Shown: one piece after another, positions 25,741-39,299 of the stretch
Numbering within the stretch: position 1 is the stretch's first letter
How the letters are laid out: each line of letters opens with the position of its first letter
NCBI GenBank assembly: GCA_003993805.1
Contig: RSEF01000004.1
Span: forward strand, 74,404,291 to 74,468,290
Length of the DNA stretch: 64,000 nt
Reading direction: 5' to 3'
From: Himantopus leucocephalus
Taxonomy: Eukaryota; Chordata; Aves; Charadriiformes; Recurvirostridae
Notes under the pieces: model-generated
What the model saw: the letters and a program-made list of their open reading frames with translations, nothing else
Database searches by the model: none
What the model was told of the DNA's origin: nothing
Program-made: the position numbers and the translations under genes

Positions 25741-28189
25741 CTGCAAAAGAGTAGGGGGAAACAGAAGAGTGACACCTATTAGAAGGCATACTTTAAAAGA
25801 GCGATTCATAACATTCAGTTAAAGCATGGGAAACATCTGAGCTTTACCGGTCTTGCCAAAGGACTAAGTTGTGTCCATCAACCAGTTTCCTCCTTCCCAT
25901 TTCATCAAGCTATTTAACCCAGAACAAAGTATTTGCTCTGGCCAGTGCAATTACAGATTATAACTGAGCTATTTTCTAGAAGTAAAAAACAAAAACTACC
26001 AACCAAAACCTACAATGTACTTTTCAGAATATTTTAAATATTTTAAAAAATTTATTCTGTGGCTTTTTGAATTTTAATACTATTGTATGTCGACAAACTG
26101 TGTATTTTTTTGCGTCATGTTAAAAATCTGGTACCGGGCTTGAACTTTTTGCTTTTAACCTGTCACCTTTATAGAATAAGCAAAGGCAATTGGAAGCCCT
26201 CGCATGAGTTACAGCCGTTCAGACACAGGCCACAATACTCCCGGTCATATTAAATGATATTTCACCTCATGAAGTCAACTGTGAGCGTGAATACAAACTC
26301 AGTGGAAGCTGAGGCTTAGGCACCTACTCACGATCCACAGCCTGTCAGGGATGCTTGCAGCAGGAGGTACTTTCTGCATTACGAGCTCTTAAGCCAGTCT
26401 GTGCTGCTTAGGGATGGACCATCTAGGAACCGTCTAGGAATCCCAATCTCGCCTGAGGGTGCCGGATGCTACAAGCATGACTGAACCCCCATTTATGACT
26501 CACTACTATGTTGACAATGGCTTGCCATTCATCCTTAAATCATTCTCAACAGATTATGTGTTCAGTTTAAAGAACAGTTATTATTACCAGCAACAAATAT
26601 ATAAAAATAGTTGCTATGTTTAGAGAACGCTGAACAGAAACAAAACAAAGCAAAAAAAGCCTGCCTAGTTTTGAATTGTCCTCCAGGAGGTCTTCTCCTC
26701 ACCCAGCCAAAACATTTACCGGATGCTTATAGAGTTCTCATGGCTCTCATCCAATCTTTCAGCAAGACCCTTGGTCTGGGCGTTGCTTCCACCATAGAGA
26801 ATAGTGACTTGGGGACACATCTGTCCTTACATCCCCATTTTCTCCTTGCTGTTCCATTCAGATACAAGACCCTTCCCCTCCCAGCTTCCTGTCATAAAGA
26901 CAGCAATTTATAAAAACTGACAAGTTTGGCACTTTCCCACGGGATTAGCGAATGCACCGGCTTCACAAATGCTGGTTATAGCTACACAGTCTTAGACAGG
27001 GAACAACACTTTTTTTGAATTGAAGTGCAAATGCAAAGCCTAAAACCTAATCCCCCACTTAACTATAAACATACTGTTTTTTTCAATGTGAAGGAACTTC
27101 TCCCAACAAACTGGTATGACAGTGTGCAAACTTTAACCCCTCACACTCTGAAAAATGTACCATAAAGACATCTATTGACAATCGTATTTTCTGCAAATGC
27201 ATAAAGTAGAACAAGGCACTCTGTTGCCCTCACACCTCAGAAGAAACCAGATGCAATTTGCCAGTAAGTTTAAATGATTAGAGGTCATTTACACTATCTC
27301 TAATCATAGCAAATCATCTCTAATCTTGATCTGCTGAGACAGAGGGAAATCATGACAATAAAACCATTAGCATTTGGGATGAAGGACAGACGGAGCACAT
27401 CAAAACTGACTTTTATTTCATCCATAGAATAAAGTACAGTACAGGAAGGAATAGGAAGAGCTATTTCGTAACAGCCTGACTCATAGTGTTTTTTTCATCT
27501 ATGCAGAGAGGGGAAAAAAAAAAAAGTAATCTTATTTTACCCTCAACATCAAACATTCCAGCTATGGAAGTCAATCTTTTTATACATTTGTTGAACACCC
27601 TCATTCAGCAGGGAGTAGTACTGAAACTGTTAACACAATTCAGGTAAGAATCTACCTGCCAAAAGCTGCCACCTGAATATTGCTGTCATTACTGCCGATG
27701 TAGGAAGGTTTCATACATAATTTCTTGCTGCACAAATAAAATCATGAAATGCAAATGCACGGCTGGAACAACAATTCAACCAGTGAGAGGCACAACAAAA
27801 ACTGACAGCAGGTGAGGAAAGACAGGAAGGTCCAGGAACACTGCATGTCTGTTCGAAAAGGAACTGGAAGTAAATGAGGCATGGGAAGGTTTATGCCTAT
27901 TCTAGATGATCCAGCTGCAGAGGGGAAACATTAATCAGCCACAAGTCTCCTGATTTAGCCAATTAAAATATAAGAACAGTTCAGCAGAGAAGGGCTAGAA
28001 ACTAAAAATACGCATGAAGATGACATTATAAATGACAAAGATAAACCCAAAAGGCGACTGAGAGGAGAAAGAAGCTGGGTCCACCTTTTCCAGAGGAAAT
28101 TAGGGCTCAGTTTCTTGGCATACGCACACACATACACATGTGCGTGCACAGACACATACCCCTCCCCCCTGCAGAGGCCACTTTGGGCC

Positions 28190-28282
28190 ATAGAATCATA
28201 GAATCATTCTGGTTGGAAGGGACCTTTAAGATCATCATGTCCAACCGTTAACCTAATGCTGCCAAGTTACCCTCAAGAACAA
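28190..28282 (-). mobile_element. CR1 LINE 3' end, 5'-truncated copy
   Basis: ATAGAATCATAGAATCATTC is followed by TGGTTGGAAGGGACCTTTAA, GATCATCATGTCCAACCGTT and AACCTAATGCTGCCAAG. This is the reverse complement of a typical avian CR1 tail with two ATTCTATG units. About 93 bp are recognisable before the similarity fades. The insertion is in the same orientation as LIMCH1. No coding part is left. Confidence 0.93.
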
Positions 28283-31200
28283 CCGCGGCAGGCCCGCAGG
28301 CCAGCCTCCTGCGCCTGTCGGAGAGAACCTTTGCTCAACGCACTCAGACTGGGAGGAGCGAGGATTTAAAGTGACTTCAAGCAAAAGGATTGGCACTCTC
28401 ATATTTGCAAACAGAGTCCCGCATAGCTAACTGCATACTGAAGTTTGCCCAAACCCGTGCAAAAAGGAAAGCAGGTGCATTAGCCATGGTATCACAAAAC
28501 TTGCATGCATCACAGGACCGTGTTCCTGTTATTAATCTAAGCACTGCTCTGTTCCTACTAGCTTACCTTCTTCCATCTCCGGGAAAAACCTCCAGTTTGA
28601 CTGCTGGATGAAACTCTGAACACACTGACATACAAAGATGAGAGGGTAGCATTTACAGTGGTTCTACTGAGCTTTACTGGACAAGAGAAAATTGTACATC
28701 TGCAGCCAGGTACAGAAAACTGGAAAAAGGGGGAACAGATCTTCAGCCCATCAGCTTTCATACTACGGAGAATTAGTGTTCAAAACTGAACATGCACAAA
28801 ACCAGTCACAGACAAATACAGGTAGTCTGTATCCTGGACTGCTGCCTTCAGGAAAGGGGGGAAAAAAAAGGCAACACAAAAACCAATGAAGATGTTAACT
28901 GCGAGAACATTGAGACCTGGCCTTTCTTTGCAAGGCCCTCTCTAGACCACCATACCTTCCATGCTTTCAAGACACAACTCCATCTGCTACCTAGCATCGC
29001 CCCCACGTTGCCGGCACAGACTGGCGCACTTAGACAGTACAGGAGGAAGCGGGATACATGGAAGAGTTCCCTATTCACTTCTCCAATGCCAGTACACTGT
29101 AATTCTCTGTAGTGCAGTGGTACCAATGTTAGAACGAAGCACCTTAAAGCCAAAGAACAAGCTGTATCCTGCTAACAATTACTAAAAAAGCCTGCCACTT
29201 CTTTAATAAGTTCTATAAAGCTGGAGGAAAAGAGCTGTCTTTCCATATCATACTGTAAATTAAAAATAGAGAACAGAAGTGAAACAATATAATTTATTAT
29301 TGTGCATGATTTATGTGAGGAGGAGTTGTTTTTATTCATCATCTGGATGATATTTTCTTCTCTGTAAAAAGCTGCAAGCGTCTTCAACCAGGGCAATTAT
29401 TTGACTGCCGGACGTGTTTCTCAGTTTCACTGCCACTTAACAAGCCAGAAAATGAACCTAAAATTTATAATAGAAGTTTTTCCAAAAGGAATATTAGGAG
29501 ACTAAAGCAGAGCACAATGGCTCTCTATCACAAGCTTATGGCAACAACTTTAATATATATTTACACACAGTAACACTTCTTATATACAGTCTTGTTGCTG
29601 ATAAACTCCTTTGTTCTTTGCAGTTACGCATGCCACTCAATTTATGTCATCAAGGATGGCTGTCATCCAGCCACTAACCAGTGCCATATTACACAACTCT
29701 TATTTTCACTAAGCTTCAGTCCACATTGTTTTCCTTGCGTTTTGTATTGCTGCTGGTGCTTCCTGAGATGGAGCTTGCAAAGCCTCTGGTGTCAAAACAG
29801 CTTAAGGGCATGAAAAAGAAAAGGTGACAAATTAGGGAGCAGATGCTGGCCTCAGGTGAAATTTATCTCGGCCAACAAGATATAAGTAGTTGAATAAACA
29901 CTAAGTCATCAGGGACAACACTTTGGAAATAGTGTCATTTTCTGTGTGCGCATCTGAAAATAGCATGTAAAGCAGGGAACAAAAACATAGACACAGCAGG
30001 GAGAGGTCTTTGTTACTCATTACGCATTTTGGAGGGCTTGTGAAGCATGAGAGCAATGAAAGAAAGATTTTCAAAAAGTTTTGTAGGCTGTTCATTTCTT
30101 CGTACATGGGTACGCTGCATTTCAATTTTGTACAACCACTGTTTTCCCCTATATAATTTTTTACTTATATGAAAAAAGGCTACCCTGCTACTTAACTAGA
30201 AAACGTGTAGCATACACAAGAGATTTCTGAACTAAACAACACTGACAAATTTAAAGCCAGCTTTACGTTTGCTGACCAGAACTGTATACATTGCTACGGC
30301 AGCACAACAGGACTTGGAGACCCTTCACCAGCTCCTGGTTCTGCCACGTCCTGCGCAGGCGATGCTTCGCTCTGTCTGTGAAAGGTGACAGAACCCATCA
30401 TCTAGGCATGAGCTCCCTCCCTCTTACTCCACAGCGGAGGGATTTAAACAGCTAAAATTATAGCAATATAAGCCAGTCCTAAACAGCTTTATTACAAATA
30501 TTAGGAAGCTAGTTGATTTAGCACAGACAAACTTGAAGACTGCATGAATGGAGCTTCCCAAGAGCAACAAACGCTGGTCGAGGCATACTTATTTTCCAGG
30601 AAAGCTGAATGATGACCAACACACCACACAAAGCTTTCCAAGGCATTACAGTATTGAGGTAATTTACTACTAAAATCAATAAAAGGGCAAACAACTTAAA
30701 TATCTTCAGTGTGTATTTCTACTCTCAAGGACAAAACCCAGCACGAGCTCAGAATGACTAACGTAGCCAGCAATGAATCACCTGAAATTCCGTGGTATGG
30801 AACTTGAAAATTTAAAGAATGCATGGGAGGAAGGGGGGAGATTTCACACTTGGGTAACAAGATTAATCTGCAAAGAAAGCACTTAACGTTATTTATTTTT
30901 AGATCTTCCACTTTCTAGTCACTTAAGTTTAACTGCAATTTGCAAAGTTAACTAGCCATGCTGATGTCCCCTTTGCTCTTTTCCTCTGGCTATTCACCCT
31001 CCTACTATTGTTTAAAGAGCAAGCAAGTTGACTTGCTGTTTTTCACACTTCATAGGAACTCAAATTTTTTTCTAGCAACAACAGACTAGAATAGGGGATA
31101 GCATATTCTCCTCCATTTGCTTTAAATTTGTCTGCCAGGCTGTCAGTTGGGTTAGCTGACTGTTTGGTCATATAGCATATAGCATGGGAGAACCATACCC

Positions 31201-34200
31201 ACTGACACAAACACACTCCCAGCACCTTTGGTGGAGCCAATGAAGTCCTCACCAAAGGAATGACTTCTTTGCTACAGGATGCCATTGAGTGCCTTTTCTT
31301 TTCCATGAAGGGAGAGGCAACTAAAAAAAACCCACAACAGCTGATTTTTTGCCAATTCTTTTGCATATTTTAGTGAGGAAATGATCCTATGAATGGACAC
31401 ATGCATTTATATTTAATGTGTAGACTAAAAGAACAGGTTCAATCAGTACTCCATTTAGGAAATATGAGAAAAGAAACACAGAAAGACACAAACTTCCACC
31501 GCAGGCCTCCACCATCCCTGTTGTTCCTACTAAACAAGAATTTACCAAGATGAAGACAACAGGGCTCCATTGACACTCAAGATAATCCACAAGCCAACTC
31601 TGAACTCTCACGGAGCAGCACCGCTCTGTTGACTCAGGCCGTGAATTCAGCAGGTCTTTGACAGCATCCCTTCAGTGCTTTCGTATACACCAACAGAGAG
31701 CAGAGAACAGCCTCTGAGCGCCTGCATGACAATTCTGCCTGCTGAAAGGCCAAGACATGATGGGAGAAGACAACTGCAAGCCAACGAGGCTTATTGCTGC
31801 TGATAAAGCACAGGCATCACTATATTCCTCCTTTCCCCATTAACATACCACCGCCATCAGCAGCTATTACCTACCTAAGGCTTTAAAGCTAAGTCTGGGA
31901 AGGTTTTGTCCTTGCTAATCCTGCCCGTCACCAGAGCTTTCCACACTGAAATTCTGCATTGCTAACAGCAGTTATTATAGATGCAAGGTTGCCATACGTT
32001 GTTTGGATTTATGATCTCTCAGAGCCGCGTGCATTTCTGCCAGGACATCTGGTAGTATAATCCCGCTTGGCTGGCAAGCTGCTAAGGAGTGTTAAAATTT
32101 CATGATAGAGTAAAATCAGCCTCCTTTTTCATCTCCCCTCCCTAATACTGTTTGTATACATTCCCAGGTGCATTGCCAAACGTGGCAGCCTTCCCTTTGG
32201 GGTGGGGTGGGGCAGAAAACGTTTCATTTAAGGTTGAACATTTTGTGGAGAAAGAACAAAGAGCAACAAGAGAGATCTTAAAAGCGTCTTTTGTCAGACT
32301 TCTCCTGGCTGCAGCGCAAGCCCTCAAAGCGTCACCTAGCAGCAGGTCATCTGTTACATCAAATTTGTATTTGACAGTCAGTAAATTGGTATTGCATCAT
32401 TGTTTTATGGGTAACCGGCTTCTTATCTGTACTTCAAGTGGTATTATCAAAATTAGATACCAGATGACAGACATAACAGAACACCCTAAGATACCTGGTT
32501 TTAATCAGTGCTTCAATTTAGGGTTCTTTTTATTGCTAAAACCAACAAGAAAAAAAAAATAAGGTCCATATGAGAAAAACTTATTTCCTGTACTGTGGGA
32601 TCCATCATGTCTTTGTTAGTTTTAATGTGAATGAAAGAAGGCGGGCTTGTAGGCTTGTAGGGTTGATTTATCAGTCGAGTGTTCATCCTCCTTGACTGGG
32701 GAGAAGGAGCATTATTTCAGGAAAAGAACTTGTATTTGACGGAAGCTACATCTTACCATAATGAAATGTTCTTTAGCTCTGTACTCTTTTCTGTAAAAAC
32801 AAGACCACATGCAGATGGTCAGAGGAGCAGAGATCAGGATTAGCATGTACAATGCCAACAAGTACAACAAACCAGAAGGCAAGAGCACAGAATGAACCTC
32901 CTCAGTCCGAGGCCCTCGTTTAATCTAGTCCTGGCCGTCTGGAGAGCCTGGCCTCGCTCCTCTACACTGTCCTGAGAAAGCTCCCAGTTCGGCTCCCCCT
33001 TTTACTGCTGCACAGCCTACCCCAGTTCAGGGTGAACCGGTACTTAATGGCAGTTCCTGTACCTTTGAAGGGAAGAGGAACAGATGACTAATAATTACTA
33101 GCTATCATGAACACCTTTTTCCCAAGGTCTTATTTTCTTACCCAACCAGGCTAAACAAGCAGTCTGCTCATTGAAAAATGAAAGGCTGATTAAAGTTATT
33201 ATGAATTTTCCAACCTCTTCACTGCGATCCCCTGGGGCTTGCCATGGGCAGACAAGCACACGCACTGCCTTCTCTTGTCCCTCTTTAGTTGCATGCAGAA
33301 AAAAGCGTATACAGGGAACTACTCTCAAAAGCAGTAACTATTGATTTAGCCCTTATTATTTCCCTAACGTGATGCGTCTCGAAGCTGGATTCAGTGCTGA
33401 TGGAGAGAGATAACTCAAGCTCTGGCTACTGAACTCAAAGCAGCTGTCAGACCAAAACATGTCAGCCTCACACTTTATCACCAAGCCAAAGCTTTTTTAG
33501 CAAAGGCCAGGAGACATTTTTTCCTTTGCCTCAGGTTGATTACACTAGCAACTATCCAGCAAAACAGGAAATTGGGTTTCTGGCCATCTCTAAGAGAGCA
33601 AAGAATTAGAATAGACATTGTTTTATCCTTTAACTCCTTTTTCTAGTTGCAGTATCCCACGGTCTTGAAAAACTGCTCCTCCAAAATACATGCTACATTG
33701 CATCATCTACATGTTGGATCTGAAGCATCTGCTAATAAAACCCTCTATTTTCTCTCCTCCAGCTTTAGAAAGTTTAGACAGTCCTGAATCAGAAGTGTTT
33801 AAAGCTCCGTCAACTAATTACAGCTGCAGAGCAAAGCACAGGCAGCAGACTTCTCATTGAGTCCAATGTCTTGTCTCACCCTCAAAGCAATGAAGAGATC
33901 AACAGCTCTGTAGGAGATGATGGGATCACTGCAGTATCTAGAGTTGTTAATCCCCACTTCATATTGCTCTAACCGATTCTACATTATCTCTGCATTTGTG
34001 TTTTACAAGACCATTGCGCTACTATTCCTTGGATGAGCAAATTTTTGACACCAGCGCATTGCTTTCTGCCAGGAATGTGCATCTTGGCAGACAACTTCGA
34101 AACTACACACATTTAAAGCTGGACAGAGACAGGAATACAAACGTACAACAAGCTGCAAGTTAGACAGGCCCAACACTAGAAGCACTTCAGCATGTCATTA

Positions 34201-34508
34201 ACCTCTGTCAACAGAGAGAGACTACCGAAGCGCAGTACTGTTACAGTTTTGCTATGAAAAATGTCTGCTAGAGGACACCAGCTTCTCTTTTTGAAGAAAT
34301 TAGGTGTTCCCTTGAGCAAACCATTACTGAGTTTAACCAGCCATTTAAAGATGACACTTAATGTCTTAAGGTCTCAGTGGAGCCTCTGAAATGCCGATGA
34401 TGAGCATCGCTAGGCACCAGTCTACCTTGAAGCTGTTAAATTTAATGTCATCAAGCCATATCAAGACAAGTCCATATGTAAAGTGTCCCATTTGCAGTCT
34501 GTACAATT

Positions 34509-34537
34509 TAAATATATATATGTGTATATATATATAA
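34509..34537. repeat. TA/TG alternating simple repeat
   Basis: ATATATATATGTGTATATAT-type alternating purine-pyrimidine sequence of about 29 bp. It is a likely polymorphic microsatellite. Confidence 0.85.
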
Positions 34538-35511
34538 AAGTATCGCTCAGCCAGGCATTTTAAGACCTGGTTCTCCAGGCAACAAGCCTGGAAGCCCAGA
34601 GCAAGCAAAGCAGGAAACCATCTATGCAGAGTAAGTCACTTCATACAGACACTGCTGAAAAGCATAATTCTATCTACCGTCAATATAACTCTCCAAAACT
34701 TTGCTCCTTTCAAATAAAAGGGAAAGAGGAAAAATACCAACACTTCTGAGAGCAATATCTGAGCTCCTTGGATGTTCCCTCTGAACTCTGGATCGTCACT
34801 TGGCACATTCTCCAGCAGGAACAGAGCTGCGTGCCACAGCTTTGCAGTCACTTGCAAACAAACCGCAGAACTACCAGCTTCTAAACAGGAAAAAATGCGC
34901 ATTTCAAAAATCACGGAATGAAGAAAAACGATCCACTTTTCTGCAGAAAGAAGGCTAACTTTAATTCAGTCACACACTTTTGAGGCCTTCATTAATAACT
35001 CTTTGGAAGTAGATCTGTTTTGTTCCTGCCTCTATAGAGACAGAGTTAAGGAAAATCATTCACACTCTGAATGCTTTTCCAGCTAAGCCAGTTTTTAAAC
35101 ACCATTTGGCCACCAAGCAAGGGTGGAGCTATATTCATAGTGTTGTCAGGGAGCAGCAAAGGCCATCTGCTCCCTAAGGGCAGGCGAGCCAGGAGACGAA
35201 GGTGGCCCCAGCACAGGCTGTGTCCTCGCTGCTGGGGGACAGTCACGCAGGGCACGAATGGACAGGTAAAGCCAGACATTGGTAACAAGGTCCATCCACG
35301 GCACCAGACATGGCAAAGTGATGGACTGGGTCTGGGGTATGTCCAGGGAGTCCAGTCAGGAGCAAAAGGAGATGAGGACAGAGACAGGACTGGAAACACA
35401 GCTACAACGTGGGTCCAAAGCTCATCCAGGAGCCAGGACCAAAGACAAGGAACGGACACAACCTACAACGTATGGTACAAGGGGTCCATCCAGGAGACAA
35501 AGTACCTACAG

Positions 35512-35605
35512 CATTATGTTGCACGCCACCAGCAACGGCTCCAGAAGCACCAGCTCTGAAGCCATGACAAACCTGACCACGGAGCAAGAAACAGAACGAG
35601 CAACC
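35512..35605 (+). repeat. 94-bp direct repeat, copy 1
   Basis: This segment aligns without gaps to 36769-36862, with about 12 mismatches by eye. The shared core is GGCTCCAGAAGCACCAGCTC followed by TGAAGCC. The copies share open frames on both strands: a Ser/Thr-rich plus frame with GSRSTSSEA and a hydrophobic minus frame with ASELVLLEP. Substitutions are spread across all positions, so I cannot say whether either frame was selected. Confidence 0.85.
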
Positions 35606-36768
35606 AGAAGGCTCACTCTGCAAATGCCCTCTCTGCTGCCAGATACTCCAGACCTCCAGCTGCCAACAGGAATGGTAATACCCCTGCAGTCCACAACAAT
35701 TACTGGTTCTCAGTGACACATTCACTTTACCCATCTTATGGCAATGGAAAAAACCCTTTCCTCTCCCCTCACATCTTGCATTACAACTGGAGAGGATAAC
35801 ACATCCACAAAGAGAATGCTGCCATAAGGGAAGAAACAAAAACAGAAAATAAATAGGAAGGTATGGTGAAACAGAACAACTATTTATCTCCAAATTACGA
35901 TGACTTTACAAGGAGATAGAAAGCCTACTGCAGCCTCTACTAGAGGAAGCTGGTTTTCTGTTCTCCCCTACTCTGCTCCATGCCCCCCATGTCCCAGATC
36001 CTGAAGGAGAGGCAATAGCCCTGCAGAAGGAAAGAGTGGCTGCCCTTAATGCTCCAGACAAGAGAAACACTTAAGAATAGCTAGAATCAACTGATGTTTT
36101 AGAGCAAGTGGATATGATATGGTGGTAGATTTGACTTCCGTTAAACAGAAAAGAAAGTACTTTCAGATTTCAAATCACAGCCTACTGCTGAAAAGGCACT
36201 TCCAAGAGCAGCCACCAGCTTAAACAAAACTAAGAAAAAGAATCTCCTGTTCTTTTTTCCACCTTCTGCTCTATTTATTTCTCTCCCCTCCTCCTCCCAA
36301 AATCACATTCTTCCCCAACTAAAGAATGTTTAGACCTATCTTTCAGCAGATTGCTGCCATAGGAGCTAGCGATCTTGCAGTGCAATTAGGATTGAAAGCC
36401 ATTTTTCATTCATCTGATTTAACTGGAACAGGGCAGTTACACGTAGGTACTGATAGAGTTTTCCGCTAAATGGAATTCATAAATCAGTATTGTTGTCCCC
36501 TGCAATGATAAACACACCACTTACAGATCCAGAGCATCAAATCAAGACCTATTTACAAGGTTGCCCCTGAGACAGAAAACAGCAATGTTACACAGGGTAA
36601 GTTGTTGCTATTTTCTCCCCTGCTGCTGCAGATACAGGGAGCCTTTGTTTGGAGGACACTGAGAACAGGGGGAGAAAGGGAGGAGGATTGATGATGCTTA
36701 CAACAATAACAAACGCTGCTCTTTTCTATTGCTAGAGCACCTGCTGCCTCCATCAGTTCAGGCTCATC

Positions 36769-36862
36769 CATTATGCAGCACGCCAGCAGCGAGGGCTCCA
36801 GAAGCACCAGCTCTGAAGCCACGGCAGACCTGACCAAGGAGCAAGGCACAGAACCAGCAACC
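36769..36862 (+). repeat. 94-bp direct repeat, copy 2
   Basis: This is the second copy of the segment at 35512-35605, 1,257 bp downstream and in the same orientation. It lies just after a good splice-acceptor-like sequence (CTGCTCTTTTCTATTGCTAG, ending near 36734) and stays open until a TAG about 30 bases past its end. That combination is noted as a finding but is not called as a gene. Confidence 0.85.
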
Positions 36863-37956
36863 TCTCATTATCAAATCAATGAGCTGCACTAGCACTCATT
36901 CTCGTCCCTGTTTATTGCTGGGTGAAACAAATAGTAGGAACAATTAGATTAAGCATCTGGTTCAAATACAGACAGAGGAAGAAAAGAAATTTGCCTTCAA
37001 TAAAATTTGTCAGTTTAGCCTTGTAGTAGATAAATTCCTAAAGAGAGAAGAAAACCCAACAACTATTTTAATTGCTCTCACTTTTATTTTTACTGTTAGT
37101 GGAAACCATGTAAGGTCTAAAATGGATTGAAAGGAATGTAATTATTTCACCATAATGCTTTAATAGTGGAAAAGGAGCCTATTAAAAACATGCTTAACAT
37201 TTCCAATCTAAACAATAAGAACTGCAAGTTTCAAAACCTTTGCTATATTTCTACAGTTCCAAGAAATATTTTGAGTTGGCCACTTCCCCGGCAGAATCAG
37301 ACCTGTCCCATTAACATTTTCATGCTTCCCTCACGCTACCAATCCGGAGTATCGCACTCATGCCAACAGGGCAACTTAAATGCTACTTTAAACATGAAGC
37401 ATTGACAGGACTCAACACTGAAAAGCATATTTAAATATTATCAGCGTTGGATTGCAAAGCACTTTTCAGAATTAGTTGATTAATTCACAACTTCCAGCTG
37501 TCAAATGAGAGGGAAAAACATGATTGATTGAAGTTCCTTATCGGCACATTGGTTTTCCATGTACCTCCTGACACTCATGTACACCAGGCAACCTTCTTCA
37601 AATCTGAAATAAATGTAAAAAGCCCCAGAGATGTTGAAAATATTGGTTAATTAATCATATGACTACATAAAAAGGGAAATAAAGTTTAAGTTGCTTTACT
37701 AAATAAGTTGTTTTCAAATTTCACATACTATTCAAATAGTAGATGAAATTAAAGGCAAGTAAATATCATTAACAAATTTCTCCATTCCTATTAAAAAGCA
37801 CATGGGTATTGACAACGTTATGTGGCACTCATCAGTGACATTGTACTTCCAACCATGGAAGAGCACTACTGTCCTACAAACAGGAAAATGAACCAGAACT
37901 GTCAGAACAGGAATACCTGCCTAATCTGCAGGCAAAATTATACACAACATGGAGAG

Positions 37957-38031
37957 AAAAAAAAACTAAAAGAAAGCAAACAAAAAAAGCACCCACAACA
38001 AACCCCACCCCCAACAAAAAAACACTACAAT
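37957..38031 (-). repeat. A/C-rich low-complexity tract
   Basis: A-rich sequence with CCCAC and CCCC blocks (ACAACAAACCCCACCCCCAA). It has the same composition class as 17674-17745. Confidence 0.78.
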
Positions 38032-38694
38032 GTATTTAAATAATAGAGATATTCTATGTATCAGCTAACATTTTTTTGGACACCACCACAACATTCTTTT
38101 GAGAAGGCATTCACTTAAAGGAACCTGTATTTCTCTCCCCTTGTTTTTCAATGTGATAAGGTATCTGCATGACAGCAGAAGCTTTGTTGCTGAGTTCACG
38201 TGCTCATACAGTTTTTCAATTGTGACAGTCTGCAAGTGCACCAAAGCCATATTAGAACCTAAGATGATAACCCCCGTGACGTTTTAAAAGGGAAAGCTCA
38301 GGAAGAACCCAAAGCTTCTTTCTCCCTGGCTAAAATTAAAAGCGTCTCTTGCAATCAGCTGACTCTAATAGGTGCAAATTCTAAACCTCTCGTGCTAAAT
38401 ATTGCCCAGCTTAGGCTGGAAGAAGCAGTCACCTACGGCAAGCTACCAGAACAGCTGGCTGATAACAACCTGTCGTCTGGAATTAAGGGCAAGTGTTTGA
38501 GACTTCCCCTGAGAGACGAAAAAGAAAAACACAAAACCTCAGCCGACACAGGTGTACTTGCTACAAAACCATCAGTTGACACCTCACTGAAATTTGGACA
38601 GTTTCATCTTAACAGTCAATCCAGTGTCCGAATATGCTTCCTAATTTTTCACCCCACGACTATGGACAGACCGCTCAGCAGAATACGAGAAGGT

Positions 38695-38805
38695 TTATAC
38701 AGAGTTGGAGAGGCTGCTGGAAAACCAATGTTATTTTGCCAAGACCGNTGGGTTATACAGAGTTGGAGAGGCTGCTGGAAAACCGATGTTATTTTGCCAA
38801 GGCCG
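38695..38805. repeat. Assembly-made tandem duplication (two 53-bp copies around a single N)
   Basis: Positions 38695-38747 and 38753-38805 carry the same 53 bp with two mismatches. An N at 38748 and four bases lie between them. This is the same signature as at 12217-12445 and is most likely an unmerged overlap. Confidence 0.87.
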
Positions 38806-39199
38806 ATCTGCTGATACGTTTGCAACCACCACCTGATTTAGCTATGCCAGTTAATCTGTCTTAAAGCTAATTTTTCTTCTGGTATCAATCCTACCATTGC
38901 TGGTTTTGTACATGATGAGAGGCACCAGGTATCTGAGTACGAGCTGGCTCGTTTCAGCCAAAACAGGAATACCAGCACACTCTCCAACCATCTGTTTTTA
39001 CCATACACTGCAAAGCTTGGCCAAATAATTTTAAGTCCAGTGCTTTTGTAGTGCTTTGCATACTCTGCACTCTGACTCCACATTTAAAAAACTGCTAGAA
39101 ATTTTCTCCCAATTAGCTTGAAGGGATACTTGCTTATACTCATCACTCTCTACTTTTCAAAAGACCAGTGATTTTTACCCCTCAGCAGTAAAAAGAGAT

Positions 39200-39299
39200 N
39201 NNNNNNNNNNNNNNNNNNNNNNNNNNNNNNNNNNNNNNNNNNNNNNNNNNNNNNNNNNNNNNNNNNNNNNNNNNNNNNNNNNNNNNNNNNNNNNNNNNN
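39200..39299. other. Assembly gap, 100 N
   Basis: Exactly 100 N, the conventional placeholder for a gap of unknown size. Any exon or repeat here is invisible. An exon-like plus-strand segment starts about 140 bp to its right. Confidence 0.99.

Larger units (their letters stand above)
35100..36870. repeat. Unclassified repeat region with degenerate short tandem units and a diverged direct duplication
   Basis: The first part (about 35270-35510) is built of degenerate units carrying GGTCCATCCAGGAG or GGTCCATCCACGGC and CAGGAGCCAGGACCAAAGACA. It is GC-richer than the flanks. A 94-bp segment at its end (35512-35605) recurs at 36769-36862 in direct orientation at about 87% identity. Plus-strand frames of 162 and 145 codons and a minus frame of 163 codons overlap the first part. 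They are overlapping open frames in repetitive DNA and match no family I know. It could be an avian LTR retroelement with terminal repeats, or a minisatellite that spread locally. Confidence 0.55.

Noticed and set aside
35046..35893. Overlapping 137- to 163-codon frames on both strands
   Set aside because: Several frames are open at once in GC-richer repetitive sequence, and none matches a known protein. Composition and tandem structure explain them.
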